The notes under the pieces were generated by a model. It was not told the DNA's origin, made no database searches, and worked only from the letters and a program-made list of their open reading frames with translations. Both the position numbers and the translations under genes were made by a program. A stretch of DNA of 64,000 nucleotides. It comes from Atrichornis clamosus (lineage: Eukaryota; Chordata; Aves; Passeriformes; Menuridae). Shown one piece after another: positions 12,708 to 27,700 of this stretch (position 1 is the stretch's first letter; every line of letters starts with the position of its first letter). The stretch spans positions 1-64,000 of the forward strand of contig WBMZ01006369.1 in the NCBI GenBank assembly GCA_013400975.1. The letters run 5' to 3'.

Positions 12708-15700
12708 CTGCAGTAAGGAAAGGAGAGCAATTGCAGTGTCAGAGGCCAGCTGGTTAAGGGGTTGGGGACAGTATTTTTTCTCTTTTGTTTTGTGTTCTTT
12801 TTTTAAACTAATGCAGCTGAGATAAACATGGGCTGCAGAGATTAGATCTGTGTCCAAACTGGATCCATATTAGTGGTTTATCATACTACAGAGAAAAAGG
12901 ATAGGTATGGAGTTCTATACTGGACAAACTGGGCACAAGTACAACTTCAGAGCTCTCCTAAAATCAAAGGAATAGGGATTATACATAACAGGATTTTCAG
13001 GTACAAACTCACTGACCTGGGTGTAGTATATCCATCCACTCACTGAAGACTTATCATAGAATCATCCAAAATAACTGTGATGGACAAACATTTCTTGAAT
13101 AACCATCACATCAAATTAACCAACAAGCATCAGAAGTTTTAAAGGGGAAAAGCAATTTAGCAATGAATAAAGACTAGTGGTGCCTCTACTGATAGAAGCA
13201 CTTGGAAAAGTCTGAATCTCTGAACAGTTATTCAAGTTTTTAGGGAGCCCAGAGCTCACACTTCTGTCAGGCCCTCCCTGCAGTGTCACATCCCCGTGGG
13301 TTATAACTGAGCTGGCTCCAAGCCTGGTAGCAGTCCAGCTGCTGCAGCACAGGGAGCTCAGCACAAGCTGCAAGATCATGCCAGGGTACATCCATGGCTG
13401 GCCAGGCTGTGCTGAGCTCTGTTCTGCCACAGTGGTGTCACTGATAGCCAAGTTAGCTAGTTTAAAGCAAGCTTAGATATTTCTGCGTCCTACTGGCATT
13501 GCAGTAGTCACTGCATTGTAGACATGTACTTCCTCAGCTGTAGCTCCCCCTTTGTTTCCTTAGAGCATGATGAATTGGAGGCAAAAAAAGGCAAAATGGC
13601 ATTAGCAGGAGAAATTAAAGATGAGAACTTGGGTCAGTGGTTTCTAGAGCCACTTTCCTATGAGAATTTTTATTCATAATTTTTTCCATTAAATGCTTTA
13701 GGAACATCTCTATTGTTCCTCCTAAGGAAATAAACTTTGAAAAGAAGAGTCTGGCAAACTCATAAATAACTGCTGCAAAGCCTTTGAAACATTTGCAACA
13801 TCTTCCATCTTGGCTTGTTTTCTTCTCCCAGCTGATCTTTGAGATGACTGTTCTATGTAGCATCAGGATGCCCTTGTATTCTCTGTTGGCAAAAAGGGCA
13901 AACGAGGAAAAAACAGGGTGTGAGTATAACTGTGCCCCTACCCTTCTGTCCCATAATATATTTCTTAGAGCCCTCTACAATGAGTTAATAAATACTCACA
14001 GTCCTCTGGGGAGATATTAGTATTACCTTCATCAGATATAAAAGGAAATAAGATAGTGGGAGATTTAGGTTAACAATTACAGGCTAGACTACAAAACTGT
14101 TAATCACCAACATCTGCAAGTGTGTGCTTACTGATAAAAGTTGGATTTTTAAAGCAACGGCTGGCACTTCACACATCTGGAAGTCAGATCCCTTATTTAC
14201 TGGGAGATGTTCAGCTGCCACAGTCAGACCCTTCTTCAGTCCCATGAGAATGAAAACCTTTCCCTAAGGCTGGTTTCTCATGGGGAGCAATGCAGCACCC
14301 AACTTTTGGACACCACCTTCCTACAGGAGCCGTGCTCCTTTGCAGAGGTTATCTCCAGCACACAGCAGGGACAGAATCCTGGCACTGGGAAGCACAGAAG
14401 GCAGCACAGTGCAGATGGAGCAGTCCTCTACACCGGCCAATGGGAACGGGCAGAGAGAGATCCCAAACTTCATTGTTTTTACATTATATGACAGAAATAA
14501 TTCTGTCCACTGGGGATTCACAACTGTCAAGTCTTTCCTGACATCAGTTGCCAAAGCATGTCTCCCTCCAACTAATTTCTGCTAAGAGTACATGGTGGCC
14601 TCTAACCTAATGGTTTAGTCTGTCAGCACCGAGGCGCCTCATTCCTTTTGTGGACTTACCCCCAAAGGATTTGCCCCATGAGTCAGAGGAATTCCTGGTT
14701 TATAATTCAGTGTTTATTTCAGAGTATCACCTTGTTTTTCATATCCTGACTGCCTGAAATCCCCCCCCTCCCCAATTTAAATGGACACATCCTTCATCTT
14801 CCTTTCCTGTCTGAAACTATTGTGCCATGTTACTGAGCACAGTCAAACCCATGCCAGGTCCCCCTTCAGGGCTGGCTGTGTTGTGCTGGCAATGTGAATT
14901 TCTTTACCACTGAGAAAATACTTTTGGGATCACTGGAGTAAGGTGAGAAAGTAGCTGAATAACACCTAGAAATTCCTCCAAATAGATGTAAATTGTACAG
15001 GTTTCTGTCTCAGAGGGCACATGCTGAGGTTGGACAAATAGGCAGCTAAAAGTACACAATGTCCTGGCTGAGGCTGCTACTCCTCATGTACCCCTAGGAC
15101 AGAACCAAACAAACAAACTCACACACACATCTAGGAGGTAGAAGAAGAGGAGGAGATATGAAGTCAGAACATACTGCTGAGGTAAATTTGACACAATACC
15201 AATTAGTGTTTGGCGAAGTGGCTATCTCATTGTCAAGATATTTCCTTCAATATGTTTTCAGAAACTGGGACCATTAAATAACTTAGAAAGATTGCCAGCG
15301 CTGATTTCAGGAAGGAAACCTCCTCCCAGTTCCTCTTTAAGTAATTCATTTCTTTTGCAAATACTTCCTATGGATGGCATTTAAGAGACAGATTTCTGAA
15401 ACAGAGGAGATGGAGGGAAGCAACCCCAAACACGAAACTTTAGGTTCCTTTCTAAGTGACCTAAAAATCCAAGACATTCAGGTTCAAGGTACTCTGGACT
15501 GCAAATCAGTCACAACCTGTACTGCAGTTGGGCTTTTATATAGTTCAAGTAATTCAAAGTTTGACTGATTGTATTTCTAACACACCACCTTTCTTGACAT
15601 AACAAACACTTCCAATGCATCTGTGTAACACAACACTTACTGCCAGTACACAGTGTTTACTAAAGGCCTTGAACTCAATTGTGATGGTCTCTCAGTGAAG

Positions 15701-18691
15701 ATGAAGCAAAGTTCCTAAATTTCCCTGCTGGGTTATATTTATTCTGACAGAAACTATGTAGGGGCAATGCACAAAAGCAGGACTAGCAATCATTAAAATG
15801 ATTTGTTTCATCTTCCTTCTCCACAGTGCAGTTTTCTGTTCTGCCTGTGACTTCTGGAAGAGCAATGCAGAACTGAGTGTTAACAGACTTTGAGCAGTGG
15901 AACCCACATTATTTGACTTTAGGGTGTTAAAAGGACATCAGGATCTGGTGAGTCTCCACCACCATTAGTGAAATGAAAAGGCTGCATATCCTCCCTGAAA
16001 ACAGAGCCCTTAGCAAAACACTCTCTGCTGTGGTGTCCTTTGTCCTACACTTCTGGAACATCTATTACTTCCTAAACAGAGTCAAATTCTACAAGTTTTT
16101 TGACAGGCCACTCCAACTAAGTGATCCATCTGGCATTCCATGTGATGAAGATGCCAGCTGACCAGCCAGGCTCCAGAAGGCCTCCTCTAACTCACAAAGT
16201 AAGGGAGTAGCAGATGAAAAGCAAATTCACCTCTGAGCCAAACACTCAATTTGGTTATCAAGAAGCAGAACAGCTGGGGAGGAAGTTTAAGCCACTTGAT
16301 CACTTTATAAGGAGCATTTTCCTTTTCATGAGTAGGATCAACAACTCCTCATTTGGAGCAAACCTCTGAGATACATCACAGTTAAGCACTGTGTGAATAT
16401 GAGCTACAGGAAAAAAAAAAACAGGTGCAAGAAAATAATGATAAAAAGCACCTTTGTAGCTCCTGTCCTCTTTTGTGCTCATCTGTGCAGCCTGAAAAGT
16501 GTTGAGAGACAAACAGAGAGGATGGGAAATCTATAAAGAAATTCATCTGTCCAGTCCAACTTTAGGTCACTTATCTGGATTGCTCAAAAGAGGGATGGTG
16601 CTGCTTTTTGTCACAGGCCTTATTGGGAACAGAAGTGGGAATCTAAGAAGCAGAAGACAGGGCTCTGTTCCTTTGCTATATTCTTTAAAGCACTAATAAT
16701 TAAAAAAAAGGAATACATGAACAGGATATCTGAGGAGGGGACAATGTCTCAGACATGAACTGAGTAAGGATGCTTCTAGGAAAACTCCAGCAAGATGTGC
16801 AAGTGTCATAAAACTGACTTTTCTCTGGGGTGTTTCTGAAAATGGGATTAGTTTTACAGAATAACTAGTTTTATTACTCTTCTACTGTTAACAGGAGAGT
16901 AATAAAAGAAACACAAAGAAAATACTGCCCTCAGCTGACACTTTTCTTCCTTGAGTCTGACATTACTTCATAGATTGTCTGGTTTAGCAAGCTTTAATAG
17001 CCCAATTAATTTTGAGAGTGATTTACATAGGGTGGTCACTGTGTTTTCACTGACTTTTTATTATACTTCCATGGAGAGATATTTTATTCATGTTTGGCCA
17101 CAGGAAAACAAGAAAACATCTTCACGTCCATTATAAATTACATTGGCTGTGGAAAACAGGAGACAAACCCCCCTCCCTGAGCTTACACCTCACGTCTGTC
17201 ACAGCCACCTTTGACCATTTTTCCTTTTGGAAAAAGGTTGGACAGGGACTGACTTTCTTCTACATGACTCTCCAAGGAATGCCTGGTATAACCCAGAGGA
17301 GGGTTCAGCTCAACATATTTTTAGAAAACCGAGAGCAAAGAATAAAAACAAACCTTTAAACTCAGAGAGACAATGATACTCTAAACCCTCCTGGCCTGTG
17401 TTAATATGAGTCTGTTTATTGTAACACAATCTGTGACCTTCAGTGCACTGCCAGTGTCTGTAAATAATACAATGGGCTGCCTGTGTATCCCATGGGGATG
17501 GGAGTGCTGATGGAGCCTTTCAAAAGTCAAATGGATGCCATAAGCTGACGTAGACTGTGCTATTGTGATTCTTATTTATGAGTGTCTCCTTTTTTCTTTT
17601 TAAGTACAAGTTCCAAAGTCACAAAGTGGATGGCAGAAAAAACACCCTGTCTGCATAGTCTGAGGTTGGATTTGATAGCTTATCTAACATTCATAAAAGT
17701 GCTCCTGAAATGTGAGTTCTCTGCCTCTCAGATCTCCTGACAGCAGAGTAACAGCTCATTCAACATGTTCCTTCTTTTTAGAAAAGTTCCATATTTTGTC
17801 ATTGGCTTCTTAGCACTATGGAGCTGTTCACCACCTACAGAATCTTCACAAAACTCCACATTCTTTAGCTGAGATTCTCCATATATGGATGGTGCTATTC
17901 TCACTTCTTGATTAGAACACCGTAGCTGTGTCCCAGCAATGACCCAGCTTGGTACTCTGAAATAAAAACTGTTTGCCTTTAAAATTTCTTACAAGGTCTC
18001 AGTTTACTGCCAGCCCTTGGAGTCATCCCACCTGCTCTACTAGTGGATGCAAACAAACCCAGAAGGAAACAGTCACAGTCAGTGAATAGAAGGGACTTCT
18101 GCAAGTTGGGATGATCAGCCATTCCCGCTTGGTTTAACTGCTCGCACCTTAGGAAGGACCTCACTTCTCTGGTCATTCCAATCACAGGATGTGTGTGCCA
18201 ACAGGCACATCCCGAGGAGCTCCACTGGCACAGAACAACTGGAGACTGACAGATAGGACTGGAACAACATTTCTGTCCCAGTGACACGTTTACCAGTTTA
18301 GCAGGTTCTCATGTGCAAACCTCCAGTGCCTCAGGTCCATCGGGAACAGCAGCCATCCCCCACCTTGTGCCATCCCACCAGCACGAGTGCTTGTGGCACA
18401 GATCCAAAGCTGTGCAGGTGCTCAACATGAACCCCTGCAAGATCATCATTTGTGCACCAGCACCCCCAAACACCAGTTCCTTCCACAGACTTTTAAAACT
18501 GACCGTTCTATAAATGTAGGATTGAGAGTCTGATCTGTAAGAATATTTATGAGGGAATTCTCCCATGTCTGTCCTGCAGAGGTCCTGAGCAACAAATAAA
18601 CCATAACAACACTTGAGCACCATCTCACAGATACACAATAATCTCAGTCCATGTCACTATATTTAACTGCTTGCATAAAATGTATACTTAC

Positions 18692-18714
18692 AGAATGTCT
18701 GTTTTCCATAGAAT
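18692..18714 (-). CDS. PECAM1: PECAM1 exon 15 (23-bp tail exon)
   Basis: 23 bases coding for DSMENRHS, matching human DAVESRYS, with a GTAAGT donor. A duplicated TTTTGCAGA gives a second possible acceptor 10 bases upstream. It ends in phase 0, so the terminal exon must open on a whole codon. Confidence 0.82.
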
Positions 18715-21700
18715 CTGCAAAATCTGCAAAATAAAATACAATGTATAAATGATGAGATGGCACACTGCAGAGTGACCAGTTCTATGTTCCAGAAAACACA
18801 GGTTTATGTACTTTAACATTTTTGTTCACTTTGTAATGATGTAAAATTCCTACCTACACCTAAGGTTCAAGTTCTGGACTTTAAGAAGTATCCAAGTTCT
18901 AGTTGAATCCAAGTGCAGGGGTGAGAATAGACACTTCAAAGACCACACAGAACAGGACCTGTCTGGCAGCTTTCCTGATCATGTGTTAGAGCAGAAGTCT
19001 CTACTGAGGGCACAATCTGTTACTGGACAAAAGAAAGTCTTCCTTTTAGAGGTAAGTTCTCATGAGCATTTTACTTCCTAATCTAATTCCTTGCCAGAAA
19101 AATAACATATTGCAGAAATCCAGTAAAGGGTACAATTTTTAGGGCCAAGTAAGATCTTGCAAAGACACCTGACATTTTATTAACAAAAAGTTGCTTGTTC
19201 GCAGTGAAAAACCTGAGAGCCACGGAGCTCTTTCCATTTAGGATCAGTGAACTTTAAGATTAGACCACAGGCTTTTTCAAAAAAATGTGGATTTAAGTAT
19301 TTAGAAATTTCACAGAATGCATTCAAATACCAAAACATAAATAATTTTCCCCTCTGAAAGTCACTGCAGTTTGAGGAGAGGAGTTCATCTGTATGGTCTG
19401 TTGAGATATTTCACACACGGTAAATGCCGACTCTTGAAAGGTATTTTCTTGGGAAGTATATCAAATTCACTGGAGAGAGGCTGTGTGAAGGAAATTCATC
19501 TAATGTTCAAAACAAAGGAGTTGGACTGGTGCTCTGGGTTAATCTTCCCAGTACTTTTTCTATAAATGGCGGATAGCTTCTGAATCTGTGTTTTATCTAA
19601 GTATATCTTTTTGAAATAGCAAATAATAAAATCAATCTTCCATAGGCAGAACACTTAGATAAATTTTGAAGAGTTCCCTGAAATCATTAAATGAAGGATA
19701 TTATGAAGAGTACTACTACTATTGCTAGACCTCAAGTTGTTTAAAACTCCCTTGTCAGGCAGCAGAAGTAATGGGGAAACTGAGCACAGGTGAAGGTCTC
19801 TGGCATGGCACATTTTGAGTTTTCTACCCAGAACTTTTAGCCCAAGCAGAGGATTAAAAACTGAGGTGATTACAGTACCTTACCCCAGTGCATCAACTTA
19901 ATTTCAGTACAAAATTGATCTCAGTATTTGGCAAGATTGATCCACACGTGTTTAGGCATCTTGATAATAAACAAAATAAGAAGCTTCACGGAACACATAA
20001 AAAAGCTTTTTGTGTCCTGAAAGTCAACAGAAGTGAACAAAAGCACTGCTGGCCCAGTGCTACATCAAAGCTTGGCTTTAAGTGGACAAAACTATACATA
20101 AGGTTTATGAAGTGAGGTATTAACAAGCTGTCGTTTAGGCTCTGTCACAATGTATTGTTCTCACAGGAAGGAGGAAATGAGAAATTTTGTGTAAATTCCA
20201 GACTTCAAACAACGGGATGTTGGCTACCCAACGCTACGAGGTCACGAAGACAGATACCCCATCTCCTTGTTACCTGTCACCCAGATCCAAAATAGTGTGG
20301 CTTTCTAGCTGAGTGTCACATCTCTGCCAGGAAAACGTCACAATCTGTGTCCTGGGAGGTGCTGCTGGAAGGCTGGGTGCTTTCTACCAGGTTCCAGTCA
20401 GGTAGCCACTCACAAAGGCACAGTGATACAGTGCTTTTGCAGGTTCTTTGCTACACCAATCTCTGCACAATCTTTTTATTTCATTCTTGTTAAAAAAAAA
20501 ATATGAGGTGTTCTTTAGTTTTTTACTGGTTTTGCTGTGATGAACATAATGGAGACACCGGGCTTTCCCTTACTGCCAAGAACAGGGAAATGAGATATGC
20601 TGGATTCTAGACATCCACAGAAAAATTGGTCAAGCGTCTGTAGCAGGGCAAAAAACAAGCTCCATCTTTTGTGAAAGGAATCAGAGTTCAAAGTCTGATA
20701 CTTGTGACTTCTAAAATATTCCCAAGTCTAACAAAGGTAGGTGTTTTTATGGATTTAAAGTCTTGCTATTGCTTCTATTTGATGGGATTTTAAATTCAAA
20801 GAACACATTTTTTTAGAAGAGTACATACAGCAGGCATTTAAGACACTGTCACCCCCACCTGCTCTACCATTTTTTGTTGCTACAGGCGATGGAGAGGAGA
20901 ATATGTGCCTAAACAGCTGCAATTGTCAATCCACCTCCAATCTACCTCCAGCCCTGGTGAAAGCCAAGATGTCAGCTTATGAAGGTGCTGAACTGCAGAC
21001 ACACACAACGTTCTGCCAAGCCCTTTACTGGAGCAGTAGCTTCCATCAGGGAATCTTGGCAGGCAGCTTGGGAACAGCTCTGACACGGGGCATGCACGTA
21101 ATCCAGCTTTGCACTGCAGGTTCAAGCAAGGTCAGAAGCTCCCTGCATATTTGTGCCTTACTGAAACCATCTGGCTCTGCCTGATTCTTGGCTGAAGCCT
21201 TTGTAAGCTTTTTTTGGCTCTGGAATCAAAGTCGCACAGATCCAGGCTTTAGTCTAGAATGTCTAGAAACCTAAAGATTCAAAGAGTTTTTATATTGGAG
21301 AGGGGACAAGTTATTTGCATGGGTTTGGACTGCCAGCCACTAGCAGGTGCTCATAAGGCCTGAGTTCTGAACAACACGATGAATCCCCAGACCCTCTGAG
21401 TTTTCTCTGTGCTGGAAAAGGATTCAGTGGGAAATTCTGGCTAAGATGGAGGTGTTAAGCCTGAGGCTCAGAAGCAGGAAAGTATTTGAACAGATTTCCT
21501 GATTGCTAGAGCTGATTTCAAATAGTTTGTTCCAAACCACTGAATGCAATGGGGATTTCTCATGCCTCTTTCCACTGGGATATATTTATTTTTCCATAGT
21601 ACATTGTTGGTTGCTGTAGGATTCTTAGAATTTCCTGTCTCACTGCTGCAATTGCTTCCAAGTGACCAATTCATTTTTCCAGACTTAGCGGCATAAAGGC

Positions 21701-24700
21701 TGCCTCTGCATTTTGTTTGCTAGATTTCCACTTTCGTAATAAGAAATTAGGAATTGTTATCTTGCAATGAGCCACTATGAGGTCGATTTAGTGCACATAA
21801 GATCAATGCAAAGCCTCTCACTGGTTACTGTGAGCTTTGGGTCTGACACACAGCAAAGACAGAGTTCACTGAAGGAGCAAGAATATACCAATATATCATC
21901 TTCCATAGGAAGTGTCCTGGAAAAACGTAAGGAAAGCTGTGAGCTGGAGTTGGCTCTAGTTCTTCTCAGCAATATGAACACAACTGTGCTACCCCAAGAA
22001 CTGGGATCAATGTTGAGGGAAGGGCTGGAGCTGAGATAAAGAACCAGTATGGAGATGCTTGGACTTCCTGCCCGTTCTGCCTCTTGGGAAGATGAAAGGT
22101 GTGATGGAAATAAATCATGTCTGAAAGAGCCTCCACCCACGGAGCTGAACCCGTGTGTGACACATCCTGACCCTCCCTCAGGAAGAGCTGCCAGCCTGGG
22201 CTGCTGGACTCCAGCTCAGGCAAAGGAGGCAGCAGGGCCACAGCCATTTTATCGTTCTTGGCAGTCTGTTGATTTAGACAATTGCCTGTTTTGCTTAAGT
22301 TTTGGACTGTCTCAGTTCTTTCTGAACAAAAAGCAGCAACTCTGGGACTGGGCTGGATATTCCTGACTCACAGTAAACTTTGGCCTTTCCACAGAGTAAC
22401 CAGGGAATGCAGGATTTTAAGGAATTAGTTCATCCTGGTAAGTCTGAAGGACTTTTAGACAAAGGTGTCACTGACCTGGCTGGCACTAATTGTGACCATT
22501 CCCCAAATTGCCTTTTGGATGTAAGGTTTGATTTAAAGCTGAGGCTTGAAGCTTTAGGTATTTCATGTAAAATATTAATGTAACAGCCCATTGCTCTAGA
22601 AAAGGTTTAAAAACAATACCTGCTGAACTTCCCAAACACTAAATATGTCTCTGAATTAAACTAACCTTTCAATCACAACGCAAGGACAACTTCTTATCTC
22701 TGAGTTGCTTGCAAAGACAAAGTTATCAGCATCCTCCTTAAACTCTCATTACAGAAGAGGAAATCTAGCATCCAACTAGAGACTGACATTATTTGACTTT
22801 CAATCAAAATACACCTGACTAGACTGGAATGTCACAAATTACCCCCTTTTCCTACTGCAAATGAATTAACTGTAGTTAACCACATGCAGGTCTTCTGGGA
22901 TTTGAAATGTGCATTTGACAGTTTGTTTCTGTCCATCTTTAATGTAAAACCACCTCCTTTAGTCCTGGCACTCAGAATGAGGAAAGCAGCACAGCAGGGA
23001 GGATGGGGACTCTTATCCACAGTGTGGTGGAGGCACTCAAAATGATTGGAACAGGAGATAACAGAGCCAGCACCAGGAAAATAAAAAGAAAAGGAATAAT
23101 GACAGATGCTCAGCACACTGCCAAGGGCCTGGGGCTTAGGAAAGCTCAGAGCATTATCTGCACTATGGATTCATGATTTGGGATAAGGACAGGCAATAGC
23201 TATAGAATTCAAAACACAAAAGAATTTGGTTACTGATATGGCATCTGCCTTACTGGGGATAGCAGTGAGAGTTGTCAGAAAAATGAAGAGGAAAAATGGT
23301 TTTAGGACAGTCACAAAGAATTGCATCACACTTAACAACTACTGACAGTTCTTCAGCTTCCTCTCTAGTGCACACAATTTCTGGAATGCACAGACAACCC
23401 CTTGATAAGACAAAATTACTTATGAAGCACTCAATTCTAATTAAACCAGAATAGTTACCTACAAACAAGTAATAATAAAATGTTACATAGGTCTTAGTGT
23501 TAAATCTGTCAAACTGTGTAGCTGGCACCAATTCCCAAACTCATGTAATTTCCCCGAGGACACGTTTGTCTGAATCATTGCCTTCCTGAAGTAGATTGTA
23601 CTCGTGGGCTTTTGCTCAAAATCCTCAAAGAATAGAACAGAATAGAAACCAAGTTCTGCACCCACTAGTCATGTTCAACATCTTTCACAATTGGCACTTA
23701 ATAACTTAAATTAATATATATTAAAGCAGATCTATTTCCTAGGGATCCCCCACTGTATTTACACTTTGCCACCTCACAGTCACACAGCCTATCAAAAATC
23801 AAAGGTAATGCTACATTGACTGTAATGTAGCACTGCATTGCTGGGTGATGCACTGCTTATCTAATGAAACACTTTTCCTGTGTATCAGTCAGGAAAAACA
23901 GACCTGATTAAAACAATAAACTGCTACTATGTTTCCAAGAATAACTAAAACTGTAGAATGTTATGCATAAAAGAGCAGGTGGACTACAAGATTAAGGGGT
24001 GTTTGCAGATCATCTGGCTAATTCAGCTCACTGTTTCAATCATATCCCACTTTATGGCATTTTTAAGTGGTCTTTGAATTACAGCGCTGCTGTACCAACC
24101 TGGAATTTACACCACAGCTCACAAAACATCCTTCTAGTGTATAACACATCCTGTTGTGCTAAAAACAGGGCTGGTGAAAGGTGTGATAATCACCCTCACC
24201 CCTGGGCAGAGCAGGTGAGGGTTATGCAGCAGCTTCTGCAGCTTTTTACAGGTCCAGTTCACACTCACTGGAGAACATTTCAGAACATTTGTGGCCTCTG
24301 GGTTCAGCCCTAAAATAAACTGTGTTTTTTCGCATGGTGCTGCCAGGTGATCCTGCATGCAGTGCCCAGCCACGCTCTCTAGTGTGAAAGATATTCTGAT
24401 TTTCACTGCAAGGCAGTGAAAAATAAGTACAAAACACAGGCACAGCACCAAGGATTCTGAAATTCTGTTTCCACTGTTGTCACTCTCTAAACACTTTGCC
24501 TTAAACGGATGACCTAATCTCTCTGTTTATTCAGCTGTAAAACGGAGATAAAAATTGCCATGTAAGTCCTCACAAGGGAAAATTAAGTAATGTTTTCTGA
24601 AGTACTTGGAGACCCTCACATGAAAGATTCCCTAGAGATAGAATATTGTGCCAGAAATGGGAAATCCCTTATAAAATAGAAATAAAAGAAAATTAAAACA

Positions 24701-27700
24701 CAACAGTGAAAAATTAAGAATGGCACCACAACCAAACCACTTGGTAACGTGGATGGGGACGAAATGGGAGGTTTGCAGCCCTAATATTTACAAATATGGA
24801 CTTCCTAACACAAAGAGAGGAGAGGAAATCCTTTCCGATTTAGTCTTTGACAAACTATGAAGAAATAACCTTCTTCTAACCTCCTGTCTCTGAACTCATT
24901 ACTGCCAGAACAATTATAGACAGTAATTGCCAGCAAGCTGCTGCTGCCCACGCACGTCTGTGTTAGAAGAGCTGGTGAAATGATCATATTGCTTTAAAGG
25001 TTTTTAGAGTTTGTTGTTGGAGGCTTCATATATATTTGCTGGAGTTATATCCAAAGCAAATGGACTATTTTATGACATATGACAAACATGGTCAATTAAG
25101 AGACAACGTGTTTCTCCTGAGCAGTTTGAGATAATAGGACACAGAATCCTGATCCCTAACAGACCATGTTCAGCTCTAGATTCAGATCCAGATGTATGGC
25201 CCAAATACTCAGCAGATACAGCACAAATGAGCTGATGAAGTAGATATTACAAATATTAATATCAGAGATTTGTGAGGAACAATTAAGGTGTTATACAATT
25301 TATCAACTCCTGTGATTTTGTAGCTGCACTTTAGTATGTTCCTATGTGACTTGCAACTCTTTTTTTCATGGCAGTTATCTTCTAAATATTCAGTCTTATA
25401 AAATATTCAGTCACAAATTTATCCCTAACCTCTACACAAATGCTTCCTTTAAATGTTTAATTTTTCACTAGCTTACTTACCATTATTAGCTTTTCTGATT
25501 TCACTATAAACTGTTTCAGTCCCCTTCTGTACAGGAGCTGGAAAACGTATTGGCACAGAATCAATTTCATTTCTTTTTTTCTTTTTTTCTTTTTTTTTTT
25601 TTTTTTTTTTTGTTTTCCCAATGAAAAGCTCCTTAAACAAACAGAACACAGTGTTTTACTTTCAGAGGAAGTAGCTACATAAGTGGCAGTGAGCCTGTGG
25701 AGTCTGTGTGAAAAAGCAACCCCCTCCCCAAACCCAGTCTGTAAGGGTCTGAAATACAAAAATTATGATGAAAATCTGCTTCCCTTTCTAAATTTAACTT
25801 CAACATTCTAATAATCTTCTTCTGAATTTAAATCAATACTGCTTTAATTTCACAAAGACATCTACCACTTGAGAATAGTTTCTCTGGATCACTTTGAAGA
25901 GCTTCTTCAATTTGTTCTAAAGATTTAGGGATCCTAGACCTGAGGAGATCTAGGAAAACTAACTACACCCCCTTTTGGTAGCTAGCTTGATTAAATCTTA
26001 TGGGCATAAAAGCAATAATATAAATTGCTGTTATTTGAGAAATGTCTCAGAAGAATATTTACAGATTTCACACTGCTTCTATTTAGTGCTATCTGGGAAA
26101 GGTGTCCTTTAGACTCCTCTGTGGAAGACTCTTCCATTGGTGCCCTGAGATCAGATGGACACAGCAGGACTGAAGGCTTAGAAAGCTTGTGGAAAGATAA
26201 AAAGTAAAGAAAAAAAGCAGACAGAGCAGATTTGTACCTCTAAGACACAGCTGGGATATAAATGCAATGTTAGTCTTTCCAGATCCTTAGCTTTACAAAT
26301 AAGCTCCTGTAAACCTCTGCTCTTGTATAAGGTGGAAAGCAAAAAGCTCTTCCTTTTTTCCTGACATCTGGGAAAACTTATCCTCAGAGCTTGATACCAA
26401 ACTACAGGCACTGACACAAGTAGGGAAGGGGCAGAGCCTTGTCTAAAGGCCCGAAAATAACAAGAATCAGTTTCTCTATGGTCAGCACAAACTTCTGGCT
26501 AGTAGGAGATTAGAACAATTTTCTGGATTTATTGTGTGGCTGTAGTTTAAAAATCCCTGGGCAATCAAAGTGCCCCAGCACTGTGCACTTGAAACCACTT
26601 TATTCACTTGCTAAAAAGGCCTGTGCTGGCAGGGTCCAGGAGCTTGCTGTTCACAGATCTCAAAGTGTTTCAGAAACACTCATTCATTTCAGTTCAACTG
26701 AGTCTCTTAGAAAACCTCAGAATTCTATCAGTATCACCTCCAAGTTCTGTGGACCTTCAAAAAACCAAGAAGTTAGATTTTTCTAGTTAAAGAAAAAATG
26801 ATTTTGAAATGGTTGTTTCCTCTCTGCAAAAAACTAGAAAGAAAATTCACATTTCTGGAAACAGAATCCTGTACTTTAGCTACAAGAAAACACCCAAACC
26901 CCAAAATTTGAAGAATTCAGATATAATGATCTGCAGTCAGACTCAGAGTCAAGACTGGTACTGTTCTGCATCACTCTGAAGAACTCAAGTGTCTCTGGCA
27001 TCACATTCTGATTTCCCAAAGTGAATTTCTTTTTTTTTTCCTTAATTCTGTTCAGCATCCTTAAAATGCTGGGAGCTAACACATCACAAAACTGCTACTA
27101 ATTTAAACAATAGGACCTACACTTCACCAGGTGTCTAATCACAGTTTTCAAACTCACAGTTTTGGCAAGAACTTTCTTTGCAAAATAATTTGAAGATCTT
27201 GAGGCATATTTCATATGCATATGGACTAGTGCTTAAATGATCAATTCTGTTTCCAGTGAAGTAAGAATTAATCTTCTTGGAATTTTAATAAAAGGTAGCC
27301 CTTTTTGTTTAGGACTCTTTTCTTTAGCAAGTTAAGAGTCCTAAATCTACTCATATTCTGTGGAAAGACCTGGTTGGAGGCATTTCCTTAGTTCGCTTTT
27401 TTTTAAAATCATACCCATTTTCTTATATTGCGATATAATGCCACTGCCCATGTTATTTCCTTTGTTAGTCTTCCAAAAGTCATCTTAGCACTGAAGAAAT
27501 GTGCCAGGAGAAATTACTTGGATGATTTGACATTTTGTTTCCACTAACGTTATAACGTTGCCACCCTGCAGATAACTAGCCAGATATAAAAGTAAAAGAA
27601 GGAGAATGTTCTTACACAGCCATAGTTATCAGTTTCTCCCTTCTCACTTTAGGGCTATTTCCTGATATTACTTTAGCCCCTGCCTTTGGTTTTGCTCAGA

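Larger units (their letters stand above)
11640..18691. other. PECAM1 3' region: last intron and/or 3' UTR
   Basis: Seven kilobases downstream of PECAM1 exon 15. PECAM1 exon 16 and the 3' UTR should lie here, by comparison with the 16-exon human gene. I see several acceptor-like sites (near 18,030, 16,493, 15,395, 12,886, 12,708 and 11,821) but no frame clearly equal to the short conserved mammalian C-terminus. Otherwise AT-rich non-coding DNA; a possible CR1 scrap lies near 13,050. Confidence 0.5.

Noticed and set aside
13050..13075. TCATAGAATCATCC resembling a CR1 end
   Set aside because: Too short to call; no further CR1 sequence follows.
16300..16512. Exon-like segment after a good acceptor near 16,493 on the PECAM1 strand
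   Set aside because: The open frame has no similarity to the PECAM1 tail and only a weak donor; one of several similar decoys in the region.
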